Shown here piece by piece: positions 11,043 to 21,813 of a stretch of 64,000 nt of DNA. Where the stretch lies: contig JAGMWG010000004.1 in the NCBI GenBank assembly GCA_020744225.1, forward strand, positions 992,001 through 1,056,000, written 5' to 3'. Source of the stretch: Paraphoma chrysanthemicola (Eukaryota > Ascomycota > Dothideomycetes > Pleosporales > Phaeosphaeriaceae). The notes under the pieces were generated by a model. It was not told the origin of the DNA and made no database searches. It saw nothing but the letters and a program-made list of their open reading frames with translations. The translations under genes and the position numbers were made by a program. Each line of letters opens with the position of its first letter. Position 1 is the first letter of the stretch.

Positions 11043-13161
11043 GTGAAGCTGGATTCCCACGAGACGACCCCGCCACCTCTCTCCCACTCGCCGCGCGAAT
11101 CCACCGCCGCGAGCACTCCCATCAGCACGCCCGTCGAGCAGCCCGCCTCGCCGCACTTTGGCCGCCCCAAGAAGGACGCCAACGCGAGTCTCTTCAACGC
11201 CTGGCACCGCAAGCCTCACGAGCTTGTGGCCAGCCAGCTGCCCGACACCGAGCTCTTGTTCGAGGACACGGGCGATTGCAGCTTCCCGTTGTTCCCCCAC
11301 AGCCCGCACCAGCACCGCAGCACACCCGCCATGGCCGCTGCCTCACCCATCGACATCCAGACGCCACCGCGCTATGGCTCCAACTCGCCCCAGAACCAGA
11401 CGTCCAACCTCACTTCGGCCCTGAGGGAGGCGGAGGCGAACCGCGACACCAGCAGCGCCACGCCCAACCAGCTGAATCCGAACAACTTCGAGTTCCAGCG
11501 CCCGGGCATGGGCGAACGCCACCCCTCCATCAGCATGCTTGGCTCGTCCTTCTACGGCAACGGCGCCCACCCCATTTCCATGAAGGACCGCCCGCGGCGC
11601 GAGAGCACCAACATGGGCTCCTTCGCCGGCGGCATGAGCTGGGGCGGCGTTTCGGTCGGCTCGTGGATTCGCGATGAGTAAGTATCACCCAACCCTGCCG
11701 CCCGTCCACCACTGCACAGCGCTAACGTGGGGCAACAGCATCATGATGGCTGGCACCTCGCCTGCACCCTTTGCCAGCGGCCAGTCGCCCTCGTTCCACT
11801 CGTCGTCGTACCTGCCCAAGATGGAGGCCAACTTCATGAAAGACTTCACCTGCTGCGGCCTCACCCTCGCGTCGCTGCATGACCTGCTCCAGCACTTTGA
11901 GGAGACACACGCCAATGCCCCTGCAGCACGTCCGTCGCAGCCGGCCCAGAGCGGCTTCCCATCCACTTCCGGCGCCCCGGCTACCTCCATTGCCCCGGGT
12001 CAGACACAGGGTGAGCCTGCCATGAACACACAGCTCGGCTTCCAGCCCAGTGCGCGCTCAATGAGCGGATCTCGCCAACGCCTGGGCTCTATGAGCAGAT
12101 CGAATCTGTCGACCGTCCATGACGTTGATTCACTCGACGACATGGAGATGGACGACATCAGCTTCGACAACCTCGCTCCCATCGAGGAGGCACCAGTTCA
12201 GTATCCAGTACAGCAGAACGCCTTCAGCCAAAACCAAAACAACCTGCCGCAGCTAAACGTCAACCTCGCAAATACCATGCAGAACCACCAGGGTCTGCGC
12301 ACATCAACGCCCTCCACCCCGTCGGCGTCACAGCAGTTCAATCTGCAGAACAACCCCACAGTGTCCTCGGTCAACACCCCTACTCTCGGCACGGTCCCAA
12401 TGCAGAACCACAACCTCACCTCGCCCGAGTCATCACATCCAGGCACCCCTGCGGAGCTTGACATGGACTTTGGCGGCTTCAACCCCATGATGGGTATGGG
12501 TGACATGGGTATGGGCATGGGCATGAACATGAACATGAACTTTGGCAACGGCAACTTCGGCATGAATGGCTTCGATAACAACAACGGCACCATCGATCAG
12601 CCCGGCAAGCGTCTCTTCAGCAAGCAAGGCGCTGGTCTCAACCAAGCCCAGCTGCAAGCAGCGCTCAAGAATTACCAGCTTGGCGGCAATGACCAGAGCG
12701 AGCTGGCTAGGCGACTCCGTGAGCAGCAGCTCCTCAATGGCGCGAGCATACCTCAATTCCCCTTCCCAGAGGAGGTCAAGCCATTCAGATGCCCAGTCAT
12801 TGGTTGCGAAAAGGCCTACAAGAACCAGAATGGACTCAAATACCACAAGCAGCACGGTCACCAAAACCAACAACTCAAAGAGAACGAAGACGGATCCTTC
12901 TCCATCGTTGATCCTTTAACGTCCATACCTTATCCCGGTACGGTTGGCATGGAAAAAGAGAAGCCCTACCGCTGCGAGGTGTGCGGCAAGCGATACAAGA
13001 ATCTTAACGGTCTCAAGTACCACCGTTCGCATGCTCCACACTGCAATCCCGAGCTGGCTCTCCAGAAGCTCGGAATCACTGGCGGTCTACAAAACCTACA
13101 AAACATGCAGAACGCCAATGTCGCCGGCGCTGGGATGGGTGTTGATCCATCGATGTTCTAG
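11043..13161 (+). CDS. sfp1: C2H2 zinc-finger transcription factor, Sfp1-like
   Basis: Two exons: up to 11677, and 11739-13161. The 61-bp intron splits an Asp codon (SWIRD-D-IMMAG). Counted from 11043 the protein has 685 residues. Visible domains: a CC...H...H element (FTCCGLTLASLHDLLQHF, about 247-268), a Met/Asn/Gly-rich hexanucleotide-repeat segment (GMGMNMNMNFG), then two fingers at about 560-586 (FRCPVIGCEKAYKNQNGLKYH) and 622-647 (YRCEVCGKRYKNLNGLKYH). The paired NGLKYH fingers match fungal Sfp1, a regulator of ribosome-biogenesis genes and growth. The start is uncertain: coding bias and an open frame reach upstream past 10986, but no ATG exists in any frame from 10558 to 11330. The first in-frame ATG (11331) has an ideal GCCATGG context and would give 589 residues. 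The coordinate used here is an in-frame GTG at 11043. Confidence 0.72.
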
Positions 13162-16100
13162 GATCACTTCGCTACTCCTCTTCAGAATGACATTATGGAA
13201 GAATAAGTTCTCGATACCCATACTTTCAACGTCTGCGACAACCACCCTTCTCCCGTATAAATTTGGCTACCATTCTGTGCCATGACTCGATGTCATGTGC
13301 ACCTCAAAAAGTTACGATTGGGCTCGAACATCGCGTCCTTGCATACTACACTGGCGTGCTTGGGATAGCGAATCATCACACATCTAGCACCAAGAGCAGC
13401 CAGTTCTGGATCCTTGGATACGATGTTGTTTGCATATCATACGTTGCGCTCCCCGTGCATCTCTCACGGGATACATCTCCTTTTGGCCACCTAGAGTTGG
13501 TTTGATGGTGTTGATGTGCATTAGAACGGTGTTCTGTGGCTATCTGTTTTTCTCGGTTTCCTTCTCGATATCCCGGGTTTTTAGCTCGACCGATGCAATC
13601 GTTAGACTTCGGTCCTGTTCGGTGTTTAAAAGTTTGATCTCAGGCATGCTTTGACGCTGCCCGTGTGGAAGTACACTCAACTGCGTTTCTGGTTCGGTGG
13701 GACAGTTCATAGATCTTGAGGACAATACTCCGACCTCTTACAGCGTCGGAGATTGAGGGCCTCGTAATACTACACTTCAAAAGCTACCTCACTCTCCACA
13801 TCTCGTCTCCTCTTACCATGATTACAACATTCGGCCTCACTCTGCATAATACGTCATCCAGAGTATGAGACCACGGAGCCTTATCTTGTCGATCTCATGC
13901 CAGCTCATAACCTCAATACTACAACATGGACGGCAGTTTGTACCACTGGTATGCTTCCGCTCATCATGACATCGTACCACGACTGGTCCAGGTATACGGC
14001 CTTGTGGTCGGACCTTGAGACGGAATATCTATGCGGACCAATCAGCACTGAACCCCATCATTGGCCCCGGATTTTCCTCACCGAACGCCTGAACAGCCGT
14101 TCCAGCTCGAACGCTTACCAACAGCAGTGTTTTCGCCACCTGCTCATGGACATCCAGAGCTGGTTCATGCTCAGGGTCCCGCGCCCACGTGGTTGAGGAC
14201 GCCACTGTCATCAGCAGATCCCTGCACCCGAGCTTGTGTACCGCCACTGGCCGAGCTTCGTGCCTGCGTGTCTTGCGCCCGGACTGCTGCATGTGGATTG
14301 GGTGTCGCGTGCCTTGCATTGAAGCAAGTACCACTCTCGAGCCCCGACACGTCCGACACGCTACACGCAACATGTGACAGATGCTCGCCGCTGCTCGCCG
14401 GTGGCTCAGCATGTCAGCGCTTGGCTTCACAACCACTCGAGACAGTCTCGTGAGTCTGGGCAGCACAAGCGGCGTGCGGCGAACGGGCTTGACTGGTCGT
14501 TGATGCATGGCGCAGAGCCGCATTTTCCAACCATGTGGATCATGTGCCGGGCACCACCAGCGCCGCTTCAAGTGGGTCACGTTCAGCAATCCTCGCCATC
14601 CTTTCATCCACGTCAATCTCGACAGCCAATCAGCTCGTGCGCACCGCAGATGTCTTGCATCTCGCAAGGACCACGCAGCGCTCTTGGCAATATGGAATAT
14701 CTTTAGCGCTTCGATGCTAACGGGCAAGCATGCACTAGAAGAACGCGTGGAAGACATGGCGGTGTGCGCTGAGATGCTTCTATGGGGTAATAGATACTAC
14801 AATGCTCCACTGCTGCCAGCATCTGGCCCTGGAGAACGGGGGGGAATTGTGGGTGTTGGGAAATTGCGACGGGAAGACTTGTGCTGGTGCGGACGTGTGG
14901 CCGGCACTTGTCTGCGCAACGCGGTCATTGGTTGGGGTGGGCTGGAACAAGCTTCATCCGCCGTTGGGTGCGAGTAAGTGTACATCTTTGAGGTACTCCT
15001 CCGGCATTACAATGACATCTCGTTTGGAACGCATATGCTTTTAGATTGAAATGGAGTATTGCATGAGCACCACCCATACGTGGTGTCTTGACACCAATAG
15101 GACCACAACACGATCATCACAAACCTCATATCCCGCAGCGGCGCACTCAAAGGTAATCCAAACAACAATACACAGTACTCATATCTCCCATATCCATATC
15201 CAATCTCACCCATCTTCCCATCTCATCACCTCCGTCCCTCCGTCCATTCCCATTCTCTCACTCCGTCCCTTCCCACCATCCAACCCAAAATCCACCACCC
15301 CAATCCACATAACGCCACACCCGTCCCCTCGCCACACCACCACATCCTCACCCAACATAACCACTACCATCGCACATCTGCTCGGCGACCATCCGACTCA
15401 TCGCACACATACGCCCACATCGCCGATTTTAGCCAATAAGTGTGGCAGCGCTTAGCTTGTTCAACATTTGGTTCGGCGGCGGCTCGGCCGAGCTTCGTTG
15501 CCGTAGGCTAGGTGTCAATGTCGCTAGGCCTAGAGGGGGCAGCGAGGGTAGTTTGGGTAGTGTGGGTAGGTTAAAGCGGCGTTCGGAGTGGTGTGTGGAA
15601 TGCCGGTGTGGTGGCGAATTTCGAGATGATGGTGATGGCGGAGGCTGAGTGGTTTGGTTTGGTGGTTTGGTGAGGTAAGTTCGTTGAGGAAACGGGAGGA
15701 AAGTAGGCACGGGTTTTGTTGTGTTGTGTGGAATTTAGATGGGGGGTTTGGATTGTTGGGTAAGGATTGTTTGGGCATGGTTTGTTATGGATATGCTTCG
15801 TGTATGGATGAATCAAGCACGCGTATTTTCAGGATTGATTTTATAATCAGTAGAGTAAGGAGTATGACTTAGAACTGGTATTCCTTCTCTCCGTATTGGC
15901 TTATGCATTCTCTTCATCTCTACGCGGTGAATAGTCAGTTCTTGGGACGCGAGAAGTATATGGAGGAACCTTTATATCCAGCCAGATAAGATTTGTGGGT
16001 AGTATTGAGGAGTGCTGCTGCACGATATAAAAAAGCTCCTTGCCCTTATATCAACCAACTTCGCTGCTTTCCCTTGCTTCTTAGTGTCGCCGCACACAGT

Positions 16101-16783
16101 CAGATACATTGCCTGCCGACCAGAAGATGGGAGATATATTTCAACTTGCGGGATCCACAAAGGAATGGAGTGCAGAAGACCATTGCTCAGAGAGAGCACA
16201 GAGTACACGATCTCGAAGATTTAAGTGCGATGGGAATAGCTGCGGCTATAGACTCTAACTTTTGGCTCCTTCCCCTTCTTCGCTTCTCCCAACATCGTCT
16301 CATCAACTTCCGCATGTTCAGAAGTTGGAGGCACTCTCCAGATCGCGGGACGAAGGAAGCGATGTTGCGGGGTCGCAAGAGTGAAAGCTGTCAGTCTTCG
16401 CTGCGTTTGCAGTCCCGTTCGCTCGATGCTTGGCGGGAGTTGCGGTCTGGGAAAGTTTCACGATACCTCGAATGCTGATACGAAGCATTTCCCTGCTCTT
16501 CCACGTATACAGCTGGGGCTCTCCTCGTCGTCAGATATATCGAACTGTTGCTGTTCGCAAGGCTTCCACGCGTGCTGCCTGCGATGATCCTGGTGGTCGC
16601 GAAGTGAAAGAGACCTCGCTATGCTTTCACTCATCTCAACTCACATCTCACACATCACCGGCAGGGTTGCCAGGCAACTATGAAGAGTAAGAAGACTTGC
16701 TTTCCTTACCTCTCCTTTCATTCGTCGCAGCACATCACACACACACACACCACTCCACAGCTCTTGCTAATAACCATTCAGAC
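13162..16783. other. Intergenic, no supported gene; composition flip
   Basis: No convincing coding region in 3.6 kb. The + strand is C-rich and nearly G-free at about 15165-15420, then G/T-rich and C-poor at about 15530-15790. A TATA-like box (tataaaaaag) at about 16024-16034 precedes a pyrimidine-rich stretch, but the first ATG (16127) opens only 43 codons. A short (AC)n run lies at about 16736-16752, just upstream of the next gene. Confidence 0.45.
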
Positions 16784-17633
16784 ATGCCTTCCTACAAGTT
16801 ACGACTGGCTGCAAGCCTCCTCCGCCGCGACATGCATGACCTCAAGGTCAAAGTCAAGCACCGTCTCTCGTCCGCCAAGTGCACGAGTACCTCCAGCTCC
16901 ACAGTTCCAGAGCATCTTCTTCGCTCGATATATGAGCCTGTCGAGCCCCATACCGTCGGCAGGGTTGCGACGGAGGCACAGAAGGTAGTGAGATACTCCA
17001 GCCAATAACTTCTAAGCATCTTCTTACATGTCGAAGAATGTCCCCAGTACGCTCTACCAAGTCCTGGAGGGCCGTCTCAAGGCTTTGTATGCGTCCCGCG
17101 ATCGCACCATGTCGCACCAAGACCGCTTCCGCTTCCGTGGTAGCTGGCTGGTCTTGTGGACGGCTCTCCAGGCATGTCCATCGAACGAATCGTTCGACAT
17201 CTTCCGCGAAATGCTGCCCGAATCCGCACATATTTCTGAGCTCCTACGCGTGTACGATAGTGCGCCGACGACCTCCAGCCCGCATCAAAAGGTCAGCAAG
17301 ATGCCCGCCGCACCATACGAAGGCGTCAATCAGCAGCATCTTCGTGTCGACTCCGCGGTCAGCAATGTCGTTGATGCCTCTCCTAGTGCCTCGAAGCCGA
17401 CCACTTCGCAGCTGTGGTATAGCATCCTGGAGGGCGCCAGCGATGCATCAAAGACGGCGCTGATCGCGGAGGGTCTTTTGAAATGCATCTGGCCTGGAGA
17501 AAACGCATTCGATATCCTGGACGCAATTGGCCATCCAGGAAAGGAATTCGGTGGTGAAGATGAGCTCTGCATCCAATTGCGCAACCTTCTCTTTCCTGGG
17601 TACAACGACCTCATTTCGCAACCATGGTTGTAA
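16784..17633 (+). CDS. Hypothetical protein, 265 aa
   Basis: Two exons, 16784-16984 and 17037-17633, separated by a 52-bp GT-AG intron that joins TEAQK to NVPSTLYQ in phase 0. Without splicing, the first exon would stop at 17008. The N-terminal exon is basic (KLRLAASLLRRD, KVKVKHRLSS). The second has amphipathic helices (GSWLVLWTALQACPSNESFDI, LWYSILEGASDASKTALIAEG) and no membrane segment or signal peptide. I do not recognise a family. A helical cytosolic protein is all that can be inferred. The upstream leader is CA/CT-rich, typical of fungal promoters. Confidence 0.6.
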
Positions 17634-18184
17634 TTCTAGCATCTTTTCCGACGGACACCAGCGTGCTTTTGCTATGTTTATGTAATTTTTTGTCCTTTGT
17701 TACGCTGTTCGGCATTCTCGACGAATCATCTGGTGCGCGGCCCCGGAAAACGCAGATTCTTCCATCGGGCGGGCGCTGCCGAAGCGGCACGCCTTTTTTC
17801 TTCGCTATGACTTAAGAAACGACACCCCGCCATTTCCCCCACCCATTGTTCTGCTGCGAATTTCACCATACCGCTCGGGGATCACGATTGCTGGATCTCT
17901 TACCTCTCGGGGACGATTTTGGTTTACGCTTTACTGCTCGGAGACATTGAAGTGTTGAAGCTATACTGCTCGGGAACATTCAGCCGGGATTTGTCGTCAT
18001 TGATCTTTGGATGCATGGGATAAATACTGCGCGACATCACGAACGCGATTTTGAAGATTGTTGTGGATTACTGAGATCCTCTACTGTCAACAACTGTTTG
18101 TAACGACATCTATCCAACCTTTTTCGGCGCCTCCATCGAGCGCTTAGAAACTACCATACTCCAAGACCTACACGCGCATCTCGC
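17634..18184. other. Intergenic; promoter region of the MFS gene
   Basis: No coding region. A short imperfectly repeated motif (ctcgggga/ctcgggaac) recurs at about 17874-17971. A TATA-like gataaata lies near 18019, 165 bp before the transporter ATG. Confidence 0.35.
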
Positions 18185-19678
18185 ATGCACAGCGAAGACA
18201 ACGGCAGCACGCCAGGACTAATTTACCCCGAACGCAACCAACTCAGTAGAGTCAACACTTACCCCAACGCCGAATTTACTATCCCTCCCCAGGACGCACT
18301 TTCACCATGCCGCAGTGCCCAAACTCACTCCGCCGCTGCCCCGGTCTCGGAGAAACAGACGGCGAGTCCAAAAAGCGACACTGCAACTGGTCACGATGAA
18401 GAATCTGCCTCCATCACCTCTAACGACAATGAGGTAACTTATCCTGAAGGCGGCCTAGGGGCCTGGTCCGTTGTGCTCGGAAGTTTCATGGGTCTGGTTG
18501 CCAGTCTGGGTATGATGAACTCAGTCGGTATCTACCATGCGTACATTGCGGAACATCAACTCGCCAACTACAGCGAGAGTTCCGTCTCCTGGATCTTCTC
18601 CATGTACGTGTTCCTGAGCTTCTTCTGCGGCCTGCAAATCGGGCCCATATTCGATGCCCACGGTCCAAAACTGCTCGTCATTGCAGGCAGTATCCTACTC
18701 TGCGCATCAAACCTCCTGCTCGGACAATGCACGCTTTACTGGCACTTCTTCCTCGTCTTCGGCGTCATGGGCGGTATAGGAACCAGTCTGATCTTCACGC
18801 CGGCATTCGGGGCAGTAAGTCACTTCTTCCTGCTCAAGCGCGGAAACGCAACCGGCATCGCCGCAGCAGGCGGTTCACTTGGTGGCGTCATCTTCCCGCT
18901 CGCTCTCCAGCGTCTCTTGCCTTCTGTGGGCTTTGCATGGGCAACGCGTGTCATCGGCTTCATCGACATCTTCTGCTGCATTGTACTCTGCCTCCTTATC
19001 CGATCGCGCCTTCCGCCAAGGCCAGGCCAATCCGTACTGCCTGACTTTCGTATCTTCCGCGACAAATCGTACTTGCTCTTGACCGTGGGTATCTTTGCAA
19101 TGGAATGGGCGCTCTTCGTGCCGATCACGTACCTCACCACCTTCGCTGTATCGACTGGCGCCTTTTCCCCGGCCTTCAGTTATCAACTTCTCGCCATCTT
19201 CAACGCAGGATCCTGCATCGGGCGCTGGGTCCCTGGTTTCCTTGCCGACAAACTTGGACGCTTCAATAGCATGATCGCCGCGTTGGCAGTTTGTTCTGCT
19301 GTATCCCTGACATTCTGGTTGCCTGCTTCCCTCCTCCACCCCACCACTGCAGCAGAAGCGAACGCTATCAAGGCCCTTTCTATCATCTACGCTGTCCTAT
19401 TTGGATTTGCGTCCGGCAGCAATATCTCGCTCACACCCGTTTGTGTGGGCCAGTTATGCGACACGAGTCAATATGGAAGGTACTATGCGACGTGTTATAC
19501 GGTTGTATCGTTTTCGACCCTGACGGGCATCCCGATTGCTGGGAGCTTGATTCAAGCAACCGGGGGAGAGTACTGGGGAATTGTGGTGTGGACGGCGTTG
19601 TGTTATGTGTTGGCGTCGGGGTGTTTTGTGTGGTCGAGGGCGTTGCAGGTGGGGTGGAAGTTGGGCGAGAAGTTTTAA
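18185..19678 (+). CDS. MFS transporter, monocarboxylate porter (MCT/MCH-like) family
   Basis: A single-exon 497-residue protein with a hydrophilic, Ser/Pro-rich N terminus of ~90 residues followed by about 12 membrane segments. The motif YPEGGLGAWSVVLGSF at the start of TM1 is the hallmark of fungal monocarboxylate-porter-like MFS proteins (the yeast Mch group). The TM2-TM3 loop GPIFDAHGPK matches the MFS A-motif position, and the helix after it is Gly-rich (FGVMGGIGTSLIFTP). A second loop, GFLADKLGRFN, marks the equivalent place in the C-terminal half. Substrate cannot be read from sequence: Mch relatives include a riboflavin carrier, and many do not carry monocarboxylates. Length is normal for the family. 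The start is the ATG at 18185. Confidence 0.85.
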   Translation: MHSEDNGSTPGLIYPERNQLSRVNTYPNAEFTIPPQDALSPCRSAQTHSAAAPVSEKQTASPKSDTATGHDEESASITSNDNEVTYPEGGLGAWSVVLGSFMGLVASLGMMNSVGIYHAYIAEHQLANYSESSVSWIFSMYVFLSFFCGLQIGPIFDAHGPKLLVIAGSILLCASNLLLGQCTLYWHFFLVFGVMGGIGTSLIFTPAFGAVSHFFLLKRGNATGIAAAGGSLGGVIFPLALQRLLPSVGFAWATRVIGFIDIFCCIVLCLLIRSRLPPRPGQSVLPDFRIFRDKSYLLLTVGIFAMEWALFVPITYLTTFAVSTGAFSPAFSYQLLAIFNAGSCIGRWVPGFLADKLGRFNSMIAALAVCSAVSLTFWLPASLLHPTTAAEANAIKALSIIYAVLFGFASGSNISLTPVCVGQLCDTSQYGRYYATCYTVVSFSTLTGIPIAGSLIQATGGEYWGIVVWTALCYVLASGCFVWSRALQVGWKLGEKF

Positions 19679-21813
19679 TGTACGAGGGTCATTGGATGTG
19701 GCTAGGTGGAAAGGATGCGAAGAACGATGTTGCATCAGTAGGTGGGTGGAGAAGCTTTGCGCCAATGGATGAGATGGTGGTACTGTTGGTGGCGATTGGG
19801 AAGAACGGCGAACGTTCAGAGAAGAGTATGGTTTGCGATGTGTTCATCTCCTAGTGGTCACCACATCTGCACGAGGTTGTTATTGATCAGACATTCGGTA
19901 CTTTTGCCATGTCTACACACACTCGCTTATTGTCCTGCGATCGTTTCGTTTCAGAAGCGGAGGTCGATCATGTCGCCACTCTATGTATAGGTAGCACATA
20001 TAGTTTGCCTTCAACTTTTGCTTAAAGTAAAATGGATATTATTCGTGGTTTTGATATGCGGGGTCGGTCGCTCAAACAATAGTTCTGTGATGGTGATTGT
20101 GTGGTGCACGTCGTGTGGTGTACGTCGTGTGATGTACGTCGTGTGGTGTAAGTCGCGTCGTTGAGTTCCGATATGTCCACGGAATGAAGTAGTCGCCACC
20201 ACACTTTGAGGCGAAGGTGATCTTGATGTTGTGAAGTTGACATAGCCAGGCGGTAAGGTAGTAATGCGTGTATTCCATGCACAGCTGCGACTCCAACATA
20301 GATACAATGTTGATCTGATGGAGTATGTTCGTTCAAGTAAATTATGATCTTGACCTGCCTTTTGAGCGCTGGTTATAGACTCTTCTTACTTGTGGCCAAC
20401 GTACTTCTACCCAGCTATGAGTAGGGATTGCCTAGGTTTGGCCTAATTAGCTTTGCGAAGGAGTAGATCTGAAACACTGTTGTAGTTGCTACATGAATGC
20501 GCTTGAATGGTGGTGTCTTCAGTTTGCCATGCAGGTTCACCGCAATCTCGACGATCATTCTGCATGAGACGTCCATCCTTCCCGGCCTAATGCAGATTAC
20601 ACACCCCTTTGGCCACTCGCAAACCTGAGTGCAAGCATGCATGCGCTTTATCGCGATCAGGCACCCTATATGATTGACATTTATTGTGAAGCTCCAAAGT
20701 TAAAGATCCCGCAATATTGGAAGTGGCGGCCGATCTCCCGACGAGGGCGCGCCGTCGCCCCTGTCAAACTTAGCGCCAATAACGCGATCTAAGATTGGAC
20801 AGTGCGCATGGGATTGTGGAAATGGGCAAATTATAGTACAGAATGGAGGAGAGATGTGCGCTGTGAGGTGAGTACAATGTCTTGCAACGCAGTAGGCAAC
20901 TGTTTGTGGAGGTGGCAAGAAGAGACAAGTTGCTGTGCGCGTAATGTACAGCCCTACGGACCCTCATGCATCCGACATTCCAACGTCCCAACCACCACCA
21001 ACCGCTCTCCCCTCTCCCATCGCTCATCTCCACATCTACCAAACAACGCCCACAGACCCAATTGCGCGTCGCGGAACCCATGCGGAACGTCGAGTTCCGT
21101 CACTATTGCCGCCGGTACGTGGGAAGGGGTACCCGAAACCCCTGAGCCAATCAAGCCACATACACGTGGTTTTGGTAGCGAAGCACGCCTCAAGCGCAGC
21201 CCGGCTTTTCGCTTGACCGAAGTGAGCCTTCATCACGATATGAGAGGATCAGCGCAACTACGAAACAGCGGCGACATCTGCCAAAGCGGCGTTGACAGCT
21301 GGCACTTTGCTTGGCTGTGTCGCGCACGCGATGGCGCGACACAGTATTCGATCTGCTGCAATGCATCTCAATGCAGCGACATACGCTCGCTTCCGTGCTG
21401 GCAACTTGCAGCAAACCTGCTTGCGCTGACCCTCAGCTCAGACGATCTTTGCGCTTGCATTCGCCGTCTGCAACTGCTTTTAGCGACGGCTGAGCGTTTC
21501 GGGGAGGCGCGAGACGCAATTGGGTCGAGGAATGTAACTTTGAACCGTTATTGGTAGATGGGTCATGGCGTTTGGCGTGCGCAACGATTCATTAGATGCG
21601 TTTGTTGGCGCTTTGGACTCCTTTCCACTTTTAGCACATGGACGCGATGGAAGCGTCCTGTCAATCTCCTTAGTGTGACGCTTCTTGCTTTTGAGCATGG
21701 TGGGCCCAGGTGTTCGGTCCCTGAGGCTTTGCTTTTGTAAAATGCTGCGTTGATTTCTAGTGATTCCGTTACTCTCGGTCTTTCCATTGCATCTTTCATG
21801 ACGACGAGGAAGA
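19679..21813. other. Intergenic, no supported gene
   Basis: Short frames only. A 251-codon frame on + (20802-21557) starts at GTG, lacks any domain and is not supported. A 14-bp tandem repeat lies at 20100-20155. Confidence 0.45.
20100..20155. repeat. 14-bp tandem repeat, four units
   Basis: Four adjacent copies of a 14-mer close to tgtggtgtacgtcg, with single-base differences between copies, starting at 20100, 20114, 20128 and 20142. It lies ~420 bp downstream of the MFS gene, outside any supported gene. Probably a minisatellite. Confidence 0.85.

Noticed and set aside
14029..14757. 242-codon minus-strand frame
   Set aside because: Composition looks random (Arg/His/Cys-rich), with no domain or signal. 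Overlapping frames on the other strand are equally open.
20802..21557. 251-codon plus-strand frame starting at GTG
   Set aside because: No ATG context, no domain, and a Cys/Trp/Arg-rich composition typical of chance frames.
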